DNA of 64,000 nucleotides, from positions 2,985,630 through 3,049,629 of the forward strand of contig SCFE01000012.1 of the NCBI GenBank assembly GCA_004352715.1. Direction: 5' to 3'. The position numbers were made by a program, and so were the translations under genes. Each line of letters starts with the position of its first letter. Positions within the stretch are counted from its first letter, which is position 1. The notes below the pieces were generated by a model. That model saw nothing but the letters and a program-made list of their open reading frames with translations, had not been told where the DNA came from and did not search any database. This document shows, piece by piece, positions 26,111 through 37,500 of this stretch. Origin of the DNA: Hofstenia miamia. Lineage: Eukaryota; Xenacoelomorpha; Acoela.

Positions 26111-27585
26111 ATTTGATATTAGATGCTAAGCATAAAGAATGCTATGACTTGGTTTATGCTTTGGCTATTCTAACCCTAATGATGCTAGATGGTGACCCTC
26201 AAATATTTAAATAACTAACCAACAAAACTGATTTAAATCTTTTATCCGAGTTATTCTTAATGAAAACTTTGACACCTAATCAAAATTGTAAGTTATTCAT
26301 TACTTTTTTGCAAATCCTCATTAAAATTTTATAAGAAAAACATGAACTAAATTATGCTATATCTTTTAAAGGATGCGCTATGTACAGCTTTTTTACCTTT
26401 GAACTCATGGAAATATTAATTTTGTACACCTTTTTCTTAACTGCAATACTATTGAAAAAAGATATGCCTAATTACACTCAAATGTACTTGAAAACCCTAA
26501 ATAAAGGTAAACTTACTGATCTTGTGTTACAACTAAATGAAACAATGAACACCATGAAAAGCCAAATCCAATCAATGCAGAGCCAAACAACTGTCACAAT
26601 CCCCAGTCAAGCAGACACTAAATTGTTTCCCAAGAACAATTTTCAATCTTCAAATCATCTATCAGAAACAATCTAAATGTGTTTAGAACTAATATTTTGA
26701 AACTACAATGGAATTAATGAAACTTTGACTAGACTTAATGCAGATCAGCAAGTTCAAAGCAGAACACAATATCCAGAAGTGAATCATGCAGCTATCCCTC
26801 CATCATCACCATCAAGTCCATCAGCTTTCAGACACATAATATTGCCACCACCATCTCCAATAAAAATCTCTACCTACATAATATTTGAAACCTAACCAAA
26901 AAGAGTGTCAATGCTACCAGATGAGCCAACATCAAGCTTCTGAAAATGCCACAGCACTTTACTAGCAAATTTGATATAAAAGGTCAAACTTTTCATGAAT
27001 CACTAGTACTATTTGAGATATACCTTGTCCAGCACAACAGAATCAAACAGAATGGAGTAAAACAGTCACCACTTTTTTTTTAAAAGACTGGGCACTACAA
27101 GTATACCTTAATCTTGATGCTTCAATAAAAACTGATTATGATAAATTAATAGAGGCCATGAATAATCAATTTGATAATGATTGCACCAGAAAGCAATACA
27201 GAATGCAATTATATGTATGCAATTATATTTTCAAAGTAGATAGACTGTAACAATGGTCGCAAGAAGAGGAATGCTACTACAAACAGGATCTATACTCCTA
27301 TGTACATGCTTGGATTACCTCCAGCAATGAAAAACAAATTTGAAAACAAATGTGATATCAATGCTGCCATTCAAACACTCAATGAAAACTATCAACATCC
27401 AACTTACAATAGAAAACAGCAAAACCAACAATGTAACACCCTTTCATCAAAAAAAGAAGGACTTCACAATTGAAGGGAAACCCACTGATTACTCCTACAT
27501 AAAATGCCTAAAATGTGGAGAAAAAGGTCACATAAAAAGAGATTGTAATGCCATAGTCTACACAATTAAGAATGAAGGTTTTTAA
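26111..27585 (+). pseudogene. Ty3/gypsy element A: gag with CCHC zinc knuckle
   Basis: Structural gene of a dead LTR retrotransposon. A single frame with two stops runs from about 26117 to 26679 and includes a helical, probably coiled-coil, stretch (LVLQLNETMNTMKSQIQSM). Capsid-like sequence follows near 26940-27240 (FDIKGQTFHESLVLFEIYL), with frameshifts. At 27506-27550 is a nucleocapsid zinc knuckle, CLKCGEKGHIKRDC (Cx2Cx4Hx4C), intact. Many stops and frame changes show long decay. Confidence 0.8.
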
Positions 27586-28342
27586 ACAGCAGAAGACTTA
27601 GAATATATAGAAGATGAAGCAAATCCCAAAGAGGATTTAAACTAACAAAGAGCACCAACCCCAGAATGTGCCAATGAACTCTTGATCATCACAGATCTGC
27701 TGTAAAGAACTTTGATACCAAAAACTATCAACAGCTGCAATTAGTGCTTCAGGTGATTATGTTAATGTGAAAGGTATGATGAAAAATGCAAAATTTCAAA
27801 TTTAATCAAGATGTTGATATCATAGATACACAAAATCAGCCCCTCCCATGTGAGATAATACTGTCTGATCAATTACTCCAATAGAACACTAACTATCAAA
27901 GAGGATAAGAGTATCTCTTGCAATAAAGGGCAGTAATGCTTTTGAATTTACAATGGATAGAACTTTAAGACTAGAGCCCTTCCATTGGAGACTAATGCAG
28001 ATTACATCCAAACAGCCATTAGATGGAGAATTCCTAATCACTAATGCATGTGGTGTGCATTCAAACCAGATCACGATCCTAAATAATGTTGCAACAATGA
28101 GGAACAACTATGGAATAACAGCTGTTCTAAATAACTCCAACAAATACGCATCAATATACCCAAAAGATGTCACAATTATGGCAATTCCTCTAGAGAAATT
28201 TGTCATGAAAAACAATACAATACTGCCAACTCAAACCAAAAAGCCACCAATAGATATAGCCAATGTATTGAAACTCACTACAGAATCACATCCTCACCTA
28301 ACACAGGAGGAAATAAAGATCATTAATATCATTCTGGAATGA
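27586..28342 (+). pseudogene. Gypsy element A: protease/linker region
   Basis: Sequence between the zinc knuckle and the reverse transcriptase. A clean frame 27953-28342 ends HLTQEEIKIINIIL, the pre-RT leader typical of gypsy pol. The aspartic-protease DTG motif is not convincingly visible. Confidence 0.55.
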
Positions 28343-28372
28343 AATGCGACAATATTTAACAACTAGATAAGT

Positions 28373-30010
28373 GTGGGAAAGGCAATCACAGTTGAACTTG
28401 CCATAGGAACCACATCAGACAAACCCATACATCAACCATGCAGGAAAGTGCCACTGTGGCTACAAGAACAGTCTGCTAAAAGCATATCAGATGTGCTGAG
28501 TAATTGTATAATACAAAAAAGCAACTGCCCTTACACATCTCCCATAGTTTTCATCAAGCAAGGTGAAAAAAACTGCTTATGCATTGACTTCAGACAATTG
28601 AATGATATAAGAAAGAAAGATGCCTATCCTCTCTCAAGAGTGGACAACCTACTCTATGATGCAAAAAAATTCAAATTATTCTCAACTCTGGATCTCTGAA
28701 AAGCCTATTAGCAGGTGCCAATGTGCCCAGAGTGTAACATTCTCTACCAGGCATTGTCACTGTTTCTCCTTTGTTACTTTATAACATTAGCCATGTACTT
28801 GTGGGTAGGGATGCACCAATTTAATCCTGCTTAACTGCCACATAGTTTCATTAAGTTTAAATAACAAAACATAACAAATCACTATTTAGGTGACAAAGCC
28901 CCATAGCATCTCTTCCAATGGTTGATAGTAGGCATCTGCCTGAAGCTGATCTCAACATCCTGTTTCACCTGCTTGCTGATGATCCACTTGGTTGAGTTCC
29001 ACTTCTCAGCTCATTGATATAACTTATGTGTACCTTATCCTAGCTCAGTGCACACTCAAGACAAGACACAACTAGACTTAATCTCACACTCAAGACAAGA
29101 CACAACTAGACTTAATCTCTATTTGTAAAAGTGTTTTATGTTTGTGCAACCTGACTTGTCACTAGCTGCATAGTTAATATTACATGTAGCCATTACCAAA
29201 ATATATTGGCTTTCATAATTAATTTAATATGCAGTGGCTTCCTAACCTACATTTAATAATTACTACATGCTCAGTCACATTATCAGTCACATTATTGTCA
29301 TTAATTTGGATCTAAAATAATATAAATATAAATCCCTAGGTTTCAGTTTACTGGCCCTATTTCAAGCTTGTTAAGTTTAATACATGTAGGTAAATTATTG
29401 GGAGTCAACTAAACAAGAACAAAAAGCCCTATTCCTAACCTAAGTGAACTTTCATAGTCTGGCACAAAGACCCTTGAATCATTCCTATGATGGATCCAGG
29501 CCACTACTAAACACAATTTGTTTAGCTTGACATTGTATTAAATAATCAAACCATAGTAAAGAAACAATATAAGAATTCCAAAGAAATTTCTTTATCAATT
29601 GTTAACATGAATCTGAATCTATTCATAGTAGTTTGGAAAAGTACCTGTCCATTTCAAATTTTGAATCTTTTGTCTGCCAATATGGCAGCTAAAAATAATG
29701 GAAGCAATTTTGCCCCCTTCATTTGGTCAAAATTTATAGTATCAACAAGTACTATTCCGTATTTAATTACACTGATATTACTTAGCAGCTTAGGTTTTAT
29801 TTGGATGATGCTACAAGAAGATATTGAAAATACAGCATTTATTGCTCCTTGTGGATTGTTTGAATGGCTATTCATGGCCTTTAGTTTATGCAAAACCCCA
29901 ACTACATTTCAGCTTTATGTCACAAAGATACTACTAAACATACAACTTAACCTGATACTCAAACCACTATATAATGCTGAGTTATGCATAAATGCATATC
30001 TAGAGTAACT
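28373..30010 (+). pseudogene. Gypsy element A: reverse transcriptase, split by an LTR
   Basis: RT palm and fingers of a Ty3/gypsy pol. 28373-28730 shows NCIIQKSNCPYTSPIVFIKQ, CIDFRQLNDIRKKDAYPLSR and FSTLDL. The frame is then interrupted by a 1,083-bp LTR (28733-29815) and resumes at 29816 with DIENTAFIAPCGLFEWLFMA and TPTTFQ. A deletion or frame break removes the YxDD catalytic block, so it cannot be active. Flanks of the inserted LTR are AGAG and AGAA, a decayed 4-bp target duplication. Confidence 0.85.
28733..29815 (-). mobile_element. Solo LTR of family B inserted in gypsy A, minus orientation
   Basis: Starts TGTAACATTC and ends GATGCTACA (TG...CA), 1,083 bp. Its reverse complement begins TGTAGCATCATCC and matches the LTR at 39584-40751 along its length. 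It contains a direct 34-bp tandem duplication (29051-29084 and 29085-29118). No internal retrotransposon sequence accompanies it, so it is a solo LTR formed by recombination. Confidence 0.88.
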
Positions 30011-30249
30011 TTCCTAGGATGTAATATTACTGCAGGAAACATCACAATAGACAATGCAAAACAGTTAATAGATTAAATTCAACCTCCACACAACAAAAAA
30101 GTTGAGCAACACATTCTGGGATTTCTAAAATACTACCATATGTTCATACCCATTTTAACAGAAAAATGGTACACATTTCCATTTTATTAAAGAAAAAAAC
30201 CAATTTTGAGTGAAAAGGGCAACATTGGGAAGAACTGAACCATTTAAAA

Positions 30250-30920
30250 AACAGGATGAAGAAAATTAAATCTTTAAATTCACCAACATTGACAGATTGT
30301 TATGTATTGGATTGTGATGCCAGTACTATAGCAATAGGCACCACACTCAGCCAAATACAAAATGATGAAGAACTACCAATCCAATGGTTCAGCAGAAAAT
30401 TAAAGAATAGCAAACTGAACTATGATTCCATCAAACTAGAGATGCTGGCATTAGTAGAGTTCTTCAAAAAATTCCAACATTTTCTTATTGTTCACAGTAT
30501 GAACAGATAACACTTCCCTGTGCTGGCTCAAGAAATATGTATGTGATCACTCCAACATAATCACCTGGTGGATCAAATATCTAAATGATTTCCACATTAA
30601 AATTGATCATTGGAAAGGCAAATTGCACGCAAACACTGACATCTGGACAGCACTACCACATTACAAATGAGAACTAAAGAAAGAACTGGGGAAAGCCAGG
30701 GACTTCCACTTCATATCCAATTGCCAATATGAACAGCTACCTGATATAAACACAGATCAAAATGGCAGGCCCATCCTCCCGCTTCTATTAATTATGATAA
30801 AGGAGGAAAGAACAGCAGAAGAAATTGCAAGCACTCAATGAAATGATATCATACTCAATCAGATCATGCAACATGTAACAGATCCAACCTACATCATGGA
30901 CAAAATGGTCACCAGATACT
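30250..30920 (+). pseudogene. Gypsy element A: RNase H and connection region
   Basis: The frame at 30256-30510 reads YVLDCDASTIAIGTTLSQIQ and PIQWFSRKLKNSKLNYDSIK, then EMLALVEF: the RNase H domain of gypsy pol with its DAS and E motifs. Decayed sequence continues to about 30920 (WKGKLHANTDIWTALPHY). A frameshift occurs near 30505 and stops follow. Confidence 0.82.
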
Positions 30921-30928
30921 AAAACAAA

Positions 30929-31920
30929 TGTAACATCCTCTACCAGGCATTGTTACTATTTCTCTTTGCTACTTTATTGCTTTATCAGTGTACTTGTGAG
31001 TAGAGATTTACTAATATGATAATGCTTAACTTCCACTTAGTTCCATTAACTTTAATTAACAAACATAACTATAATCAATATTTAGGTGATGAAGCCACGC
31101 AGCATCTATTCTAATTGTTGATAGTAGGCATCTGCCTGAAGCTGATCTCAACATCCTGTTTCACCTGCTTGCTGATGATCCACTTGGTTGAGTTCCACTT
31201 CTCAGCTCATTGATATAACTTATGTGTACCTTATCCTAGCTCAGTGCACACTCAAGACAAAACACAACTCGACTTAATCTCTATTTGCAAAAGTGTTTCA
31301 TGTACTTGCAACCTGACTTGTCACTAGCTGCAAAGTTAATATTACATCTAGCCATTGCTGAAATATTTGTCTTTAGTAAACTAGTTGAATATACAGCATC
31401 TTCCTAACCTACATTTAATAATCATTACATGCTTGGTAACATTATTGGTCACATGATCATCATTAATTTGGATCTAAAATAATATAAATATAGATTCCTA
31501 GATTTTAGCTTACCAGCCATATTTTGAGTTTGTTAAGTTTAATACATGTAGGTTAATGAGCAGTAGTCAACTAAATGAGAATAAAAACCCCTATTCCTAA
31601 CCTAAGTTCACTTTCATGGCCTGGCACAAAGACCCTGGAATCATTCCTGTGATGGATCCAGGCCACTACTAAACACAACTATTTTAGCTTGACATTGTAT
31701 TAAACAATCAAACCATAATAAAGAAACAATGTAAGAACTCCAAAGAAATTTCTTTATCAATGGTTAACATGAAATTGAATCTATTTATAGTAGCTTGAAA
31801 AAGTACCAGTTGATTTCAAATTTTGAACCTTTCATCTGCCAAGATGGCGGCTAAAAATAATGGAAGGGAATTCGCCCCCTTCATTTGGTCAAAATTAATA
31901 GTATCAACAAATACTATTTC
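30929..31920 (-). mobile_element. Second family-B LTR in gypsy A, truncated
   Basis: Begins TGTAACATCCTCTACCAGGC and stays colinear with 28733-29740, but stops at CTATTTC (31920). The last 75 bp or so are replaced by a Penelope fragment. Same orientation as the first copy and clearly diverged from it, so the two are likely separate insertions, or one is an older duplicate. Confidence 0.85.
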
Positions 31921-32272
31921 TTAATAAGAACATGCAGATATATTTCGACTTACAAAGTCATTGTCAGTTTTACAAATTATTCCCTCTAAATTTACTAGAT
32001 TTTACAATAATAATTATAATTTTTTTAAATTTTAAAAAGTAGCAAGTTTAATTTATAAATATAGTCTTCTTTTGTGTTCAAACTTGGTTGCAAGGATTTT
32101 ATAAAAATACTCTCAATAATTTTCAAATTACTTGATCTTGATGTCTGATGTAATATGTTTTTTTCAAAATTTAGTCCGCACTTAATTAGATGATTCAATA
32201 TATTAGAACTGGTCTCATGTTTTTTAATTCTTCTTGATAGTTGCCTACTAGAAAATTGCAGATAGTTCAACC
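31921..32272 (-). pseudogene. Penelope-like element 3' end: GIY-YIG C-terminus
   Basis: Minus-strand frame 32270-32025 gives SRRIKKHETSSNILNHLIKC, IIESIFIKSLQPSLNTKEDY and a Leu-rich tail. This is the C-terminal half of the GIY-YIG endonuclease of Penelope-like elements, ending in an intact stop. Its 3' non-coding part (31921-32024) carries a hammerhead-like motif and abuts the truncated LTR. The 5' end is cut, as expected for target-primed insertion. It splits the integrase region of gypsy A. Confidence 0.75.
31934..31967 (-). ncRNA. Degenerate hammerhead-ribozyme-like motif in PLE 3' end
   Basis: On the minus strand the sequence reads CTGACAAT, then the perfect hairpin GACTT-TGT-AAGTC, then GAAATATATC. 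The order CUGA, stem II, GAAA and a very short AU stem III ending in UC is that of the small hammerheads found in Penelope-like element terminal repeats. Deviations: A replaces G8, an extra U precedes stem II, and stem I pairing is poor. It is probably inactive or a relic. Confidence 0.42.
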
Positions 32273-32274
32273 AC

Positions 32275-32880
32275 AGGGAATCTTATCACCTTACCTGAAT
32301 ATTACAAACATGACATTGCGAAGAAAATACATGAACAGGGACACAAAGGCTTATATCAAACTGAACTAACAGTTCAGGAAAATCTTGTCACCACCTACTT
32401 AATAAAGACAATAGAAGACATTATTAACAAATCTCAGTCATGCATATTACTCAACAAATTGACCTAGAAAAGATTACTGCTAACTACACAAATCATATCA
32501 TTAATGCCAATATAGAACAATTATCTAAAGATGACAAAGGATACACTTATGTGTTAGTTCTAATAGACCACTTTACGAAATACTGCAAGATGATACCTCT
32601 CTGCATCATAAAAGCATCAAAAACTGCAGATGTCATCATCAACAAATGGATATGTGTCTTCAGCCCCATGCAACAGATAATCACTGACCAGGGGAAACAT
32701 TTTGAAAGTCAACTATTTGAAACACTTGGTGAAAAACTTGAAATATAGCACACATACACCCACATAAAACACACTACAGTGAATCACCCACAGGCCTACA
32801 AAGCAGTTTCTTTGCTTTTAGATATTGCTCTTAATGAAATGAAAAGCTGCATCAATCAGCCCAAAGAACTCACTACAGAA
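32275..32880 (+). pseudogene. Gypsy element A: integrase
   Basis: Zinc-binding region at 32285-32440 (LPEYYKHDIAKKIHEQGHKG). The catalytic core at 32440-32748 is open and shows YVLVLIDHFTKYCKMIPL and ITDQGKHFESQLFETL with the two core Asp residues. It then hits a stop. A shifted frame shows NHPQAYKAVS, where the final catalytic Glu region should be; the Glu is not evident. Inactive. Confidence 0.84.
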
Positions 32881-33324
32881 AATCATGGCTAATCTTCCCT
32901 CTGAGACTACATCTGTATCTGCTTGTAGGTCATTCTCAGGAACCTCCAGTGTACTTGATTCTACCTCGGATGGTCACTCTCAGCTACCAACAATGAGCAA
33001 CAAGCCAGTTCATTATCTCAACCACCATGAAAAAAGGTGGCTGACTTACCTACACATTCTCAAATACCAATTAAACATCACATTCTACAACTGCTCTCTA
33101 CAAATACATCATCTACAACAGCAGCAGCAAGCAGAATGCTACAAAACATTGAGAACAAATGTCTACAGTCAAGGAAGAACTATTATATCCCTACTTCATA
33201 GCTACACACAGGAGTAGATATGTTACACACAACAATCTCTCCACAGACACCAGAGAAATAATCTCCAAAATTCTGACAATCAGTGGAAATCATGTGTCTA
33301 GAGAACTTCTACCAATCACAATAT
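32881..33324 (+). other. 3' tail of gypsy element A
   Basis: Decayed sequence downstream of the integrase with an open frame at 32885-33217 that has no recognised domain (a Gln run near 33115). No polypurine tract is obvious before the LTR at 33325. Confidence 0.45.
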
Positions 33325-34150
33325 TGTAGCATAACCCACCAAATTAGCTGTTAAAGAGAAAAAAAGTCTGTCAAAGAAAAGAAAAAGAAATAAAAAATGA
33401 TTAGACATTTTTTTAGCAATTAAATTTGTTGTATTTTGCAACTAAGACCTATCAAATACAAATGTAAAAAATTAGTACTTGTCAAAAACACTAATTTGGC
33501 AAAACAAAGAGCGCGAAATCACATCTCATTATTTTTAGCCAACTTTGGCAACAGAAAAATTTAAAAATGTAAGTCAAGAGGTACTTTTTTGAAATTTACT
33601 GTAAATAGAGTAAGAACATTGGAAAGATTGTTGAAATAAATTCTTCAGAATTCTTATCTTTACATTTTCATGGTTTGACTAATGAAATTCAATGTCAAGC
33701 TAAACAGTGTGTGTTGAGTAGTGGTCAGGATCCCATGACGGGAATGGTTAAAATGTTCTGAACCCCTGATCACAAAATTGCAAATAGGTTAGGTTATATG
33801 AATAGGAGATTTTTTCATTACCCATTTAGCTGACTATCAATTCCCTTCATACATGTAAGTCCTGATAAAACATTTGCAATAACACTAGTAAGCTAAATGT
33901 AGGACATATTATTATCTTTTCTAGATCCAAATTTGTGACTATAAAGTGACTGATAATTTGACCATTTTATTCTATTATGATTATTATATGTAGGATAGGA
34001 AGCTGCTACTTGTTTTATTAATTATTTTAAAGCCAATAGTTTTCAGTAATGGCTGTTCATACATTAGTTAATTAAGCAGCTAGTGACAAGCCCAGCCGCA
34101 ATTGATTATTACACTTTACAAAATGAGTTTAGTTGAGTTGTGCTGAGCCT
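33325..34150 (+). mobile_element. Family-B LTR, plus orientation, diverged and 3'-truncated
   Basis: Begins TGTAGCATAACCCACC and is colinear with 39584-40380 (GTGGTCAGGATCCC, TAGATCCAAATT and AATGTAGGA blocks). Similarity fades near 34150. It could be the 3' LTR of gypsy A, but the only LTR followed by a matching internal region is 39584-40751, so a separate insertion is more likely. Confidence 0.75.
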
Positions 34151-34511
34151 TTAGTTATATTAGTGTTGCCATATAGCTAGAGCTAAGTAAATGCTTTGTG
34201 AGTGCTCCCTTTATATTCCAAAATTCCTTTTATATTTTGCTTTTGTATTTGCAGACCTGTTTTTAATTTGACTGGATCAGTTGTCGTAGCCTACCTAAAC
34301 TCCTGAAAATATGGTTCATATGGGGATCGATCCATTGGATTGGATTTATATAATATATATATATATACATTGTAACAAAAATTAGTTTCTTGGCAAATTT
34401 TTTACCTGCAAACATAGTTTTTGTATTTATGTTTTATTGTTTAAAATATAACTATATAAATAATTCTACTTAGTTTCACACATTTTAGGACAAAATTTTG
34501 TAGAGCTGAGC
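34151..34511. other. No gene seen; short (TA)n at about 34352
   Basis: AT-rich sequence between the LTR copy and the beta-helix exon. If that exon is spliced, this is intron. Confidence 0.45.
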
Positions 34512-35801
34512 TTACACTAACTTATACTTTAGTTGATACTGCGCCGTCAAGTATTGATTTACCTGACACCAGTGTGTTGCTGCACGTATGGCTTCAGCTT
34601 TGTTATCGTTTAATTCAAATTCTATTCTGTATGCATTCTCTGAATTAAGCCCATTTATGATTGGGCAATGATTACTATAATTTTGCAAGCTAATGCATGC
34701 CAAATCGAATTTCGTATTTCCATACATTTGTATTCCTTTATATCCATATAGTTTGTAAATTGCTTCAGAACCTGCATTGCACCGAAAGACTTCATTTTCT
34801 GCATAAAATGTACCAAGCAAACGAGGTTTCTTATAAGCATTTGTAGAATATACATATTCCCCTGATACATCATTGTGAAAATAATAATTTTTGCTCATAA
34901 TAGTACGATTAAACAGTGTGGGTGAGGGAGTGAATCTTCTTTCAATTCTAATTAAATTTTGTGCAAGATGATTGAAGTTCCATATGTTCTGCTTCATAAA
35001 TGTAAGTGTTGAAACTATAGCAAGTGTGCTATGCTTAACAGTATTGTTTTTCCAAACATTACTGTTTATTACTGCCCTGTTTACATCCAATGAAAGAAAT
35101 GATCGCGACATTTGGTTGTTTGAAATATCATTTTCTAAAAAATATGCATTGTTTGAAAACGTATTTAAGCCAATTACAGAAATAACGTTAACATTTTGGG
35201 CAGATATGTTTGTGAAGACTGAATTCGATACATGGAAATGAACTATGTTGCAATTTAATGAGAACAGAGGATTATTTGTTAGTTCCGTATTGTGAAATGT
35301 ACTGCCTCCAATTATTAATGACCCATTTTCTGAATTGCAAGAATTCAAGCTAGAAAAAAATCCCAATGTTCCTCCTCTTCCAATAACAAAATTCAAAGTA
35401 AGATCGCAACAATTAATTCTTTTGTTCTTGAATGTAATGGAGATGTTCCTTATAATGACTTCCTCATCACAATGAAATGAATCAGGAAAAAAGAATGGGT
35501 CGACAATCTCTACTTTACTCCCATCTCCAGTTACTGCAAACTTATTTTTACTGACTGCGATAGTAATGGAGTTATTTATTTTGCATATCATGCTAGACCG
35601 GTTTCCTTCAAGTATATTAGCAATTTGTTCATCACTGCAACTCCATAGATTGCTTTCTGAAACCACGATTTGATAAATTGTAAAAGACACAAGAGCTCGT
35701 GTGAAATACATCCAACTTAATTTCAATTGATTTACCACCAAATATTTCAGAAAATGCCTAGGAAATTTAATCTTGAATTTTAGATATTCTTTGTGATTCA
35801 T
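34512..35801 (-). CDS. Secreted/cell-surface beta-helix (pectin-lyase-like) protein, 5' exon
   Basis: Open frame of 429 codons, the longest N-free one in the window. Residues 31-50 (MYFTRALVSFTIYQIVVSES) look like a signal peptide, so Met31 at 35711 may be the real start. The ectodomain has repeated 20-25-residue rungs with N.F.NN ladders (SNSVFTNIS, LNTFSNN, LENDISNNQ, INSNVWKNN), many Asn-glycosylation sequons, and ATHWCQ at 408-413 where beta-helix families often have an NWWG-type cap. At codon 413 the DNA reads CAG^GTAAAT, a strong phase-0 donor at 34563. The last 16 codons are therefore probably intron read-through and the true protein continues (perhaps to a membrane segment) in exons not found. 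Function unknown. No internal stop despite dense transposons around it. Confidence 0.72.
   Translation of the reverse strand: MNHKEYLKFKIKFPRHFLKYLVVNQLKLSWMYFTRALVSFTIYQIVVSESNLWSCSDEQIANILEGNRSSMICKINNSITIAVSKNKFAVTGDGSKVEIVDPFFFPDSFHCDEEVIIRNISITFKNKRINCCDLTLNFVIGRGGTLGFFSSLNSCNSENGSLIIGGSTFHNTELTNNPLFSLNCNIVHFHVSNSVFTNISAQNVNVISVIGLNTFSNNAYFLENDISNNQMSRSFLSLDVNRAVINSNVWKNNTVKHSTLAIVSTLTFMKQNIWNFNHLAQNLIRIERRFTPSPTLFNRTIMSKNYYFHNDVSGEYVYSTNAYKKPRLLGTFYAENEVFRCNAGSEAIYKLYGYKGIQMYGNTKFDLACISLQNYSNHCPIINGLNSENAYRIEFELNDNKAEAIRAATHWCQVNQYLTAQYQLKYKLV
34561..34566 (-). promoter_or_regulatory. Splice donor at end of the beta-helix exon
   Basis: CAG^GTAAAT, phase 0, inside the open frame. A phase-0 junction is also used by both GPCR genes. 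Confidence 0.6.
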
Positions 35802-35852
35802 TATAACATGGAGTTTTAAACGAATACATAAATTTTCAATTAGATTAAGTCA

Positions 35853-36616
35853 GATTAATATATTATAAAAAAGTAATTATTATAGGACACTACTTTTAAT
35901 TGAAAGTGGAAAGAACGTTTTATTACAATTTGAAACTACATTCCATATGTGAGCATTCCAAAAAATTCTGTAATTCAAGTTTAAAGTTTTTGATTTGATA
36001 TTAATGAGTAAAAGCGATTAGTTGAAAGTTAATCTGATTTTTGTCTATTCTCTTAATGACATTTGCTTGTCAGTATATTGAACTACTAGTGTTTATTATA
36101 GAAAAACATATCTCCTATTAAATTATGCAGATATCATATTTGATATTGAGAAATATATGCTTTTCATTGAAAAGAAGTAGAAGAGCCATGAAAAATGAAC
36201 TAAGAACACTGATAAGGTATATTTATATTCTGAATTATCCTAAAAATTATTGAGAAATTGTTTGAATTTGATTTCAGTAGGCGAACTAATAAAATTAACT
36301 GTTAATCGTCGGGAAAAAATAAAGACATTTGAGGGCTTTTTACACCCCAAAATTAAATTAATTGTATTTTAAGAAATTCCATCATGATTTTTGATGTTTA
36401 TAGCTACTAAACTAGGTGTAATGAATACAACAATAAAATTGTGCAAAAGCTAGACTAGAAACTTAACGAATTTTTTGTTGGTCACATGGAACCTTGTCAT
36501 AACCCCATCCTTTTTTTAAACCAAAGGTTCCATCTAGTCACACTACACAACTTTTATTTTGGAAAAATTTTGAAATACAATATATTGTAATAAATAAATG
36601 TATAAATATATATATA
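35853..36616. other. 5' flank of the beta-helix gene; no gene seen
   Basis: AT-rich. The frame upstream of the ATG is closed by a stop at 35850-35852. A small stem (GGAACCTT/AAGGTTCC) lies near 36488-36530. Confidence 0.4.
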
Positions 36617-37114
36617 TACACCTTGGTTCAAAAAAAATGGCCGCGTCAATATTTTTGAAAAATGCTTATAGCTCGAAAGCGGCAAATTTTGGCGAAATGT
36701 GGCAAAAATAAAAAAGTTAGCACGTTGAACAGACTTTGTCGCCGTGTGAATCAATTGACAGATACTTAGCTGGTGAAAATGCTACACATCATTCTTCAAC
36801 ACAAAATTTTGAAATGCAAGCGAAACGCGATTTACTTGAATTTCTCTATGTCAACGACTCCACCAACCGTGAATATCTGTTGAAACGGATGAAAATGCCA
36901 CCTCGTAGTTTCCGAGGTAACATGAAAATCTTGGAAGAAAGGGGAACCTTGGAAAGAAAGAAAGGAAGCGGCCGACCTCTCCAAATTTCTGGCAATGAGA
37001 AAAAACGCTTATGTCAAATTGCGCTTAAATGTCCGTCGGCATCAACTCAAAATGTCTGTGATCGTTATAACGAGTTAGCTGGGACATCCGTCAGTAAATC
37101 CACAGTTTTCCGAG
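36617..37114 (+). pseudogene. Tc1/mariner-type transposase N-terminus, cut by gap
   Basis: Left element end: TA followed by CACCTTGGTTCAAAAAAAAT at 36619. The coding frame is open from at least 36736, and the first ATG is at 36814. It encodes a paired HTH region: MPPRSFRGNMKILEERGTLE, GSGRPLQISG, then VSKSTVFR, the second HTH of Tc1-like transposases. No stop occurs before the N gap at 37115, so this copy may be intact. The catalytic DDE domain and right end would be in the 378-N gap, but the sequence after the gap shows no matching end. Confidence 0.72.
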
Positions 37115-37500
37115 NNNNNNNNNNNNNNNNNNNNNNNNNNNNNNNNNNNNNNNNNNNNNNNNNNNNNNNNNNNNNNNNNNNNNNNNNNNNNNNNNNNNNN
37201 NNNNNNNNNNNNNNNNNNNNNNNNNNNNNNNNNNNNNNNNNNNNNNNNNNNNNNNNNNNNNNNNNNNNNNNNNNNNNNNNNNNNNNNNNNNNNNNNNNNN
37301 NNNNNNNNNNNNNNNNNNNNNNNNNNNNNNNNNNNNNNNNNNNNNNNNNNNNNNNNNNNNNNNNNNNNNNNNNNNNNNNNNNNNNNNNNNNNNNNNNNNN
37401 NNNNNNNNNNNNNNNNNNNNNNNNNNNNNNNNNNNNNNNNNNNNNNNNNNNNNNNNNNNNNNNNNNNNNNNNNNNNNNNNNNNNNNNNNNNNATATATAT
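37115..37500. other. 378-bp N gap followed by TA
   Basis: N 37115-37492, then a short TA run. The transposase frame enters it from the left. Confidence 0.9.

Noticed and set aside
34655-35241. Other-frame ORFs inside the beta-helix exon
   Set aside because: Shadows of the long minus-strand frame.
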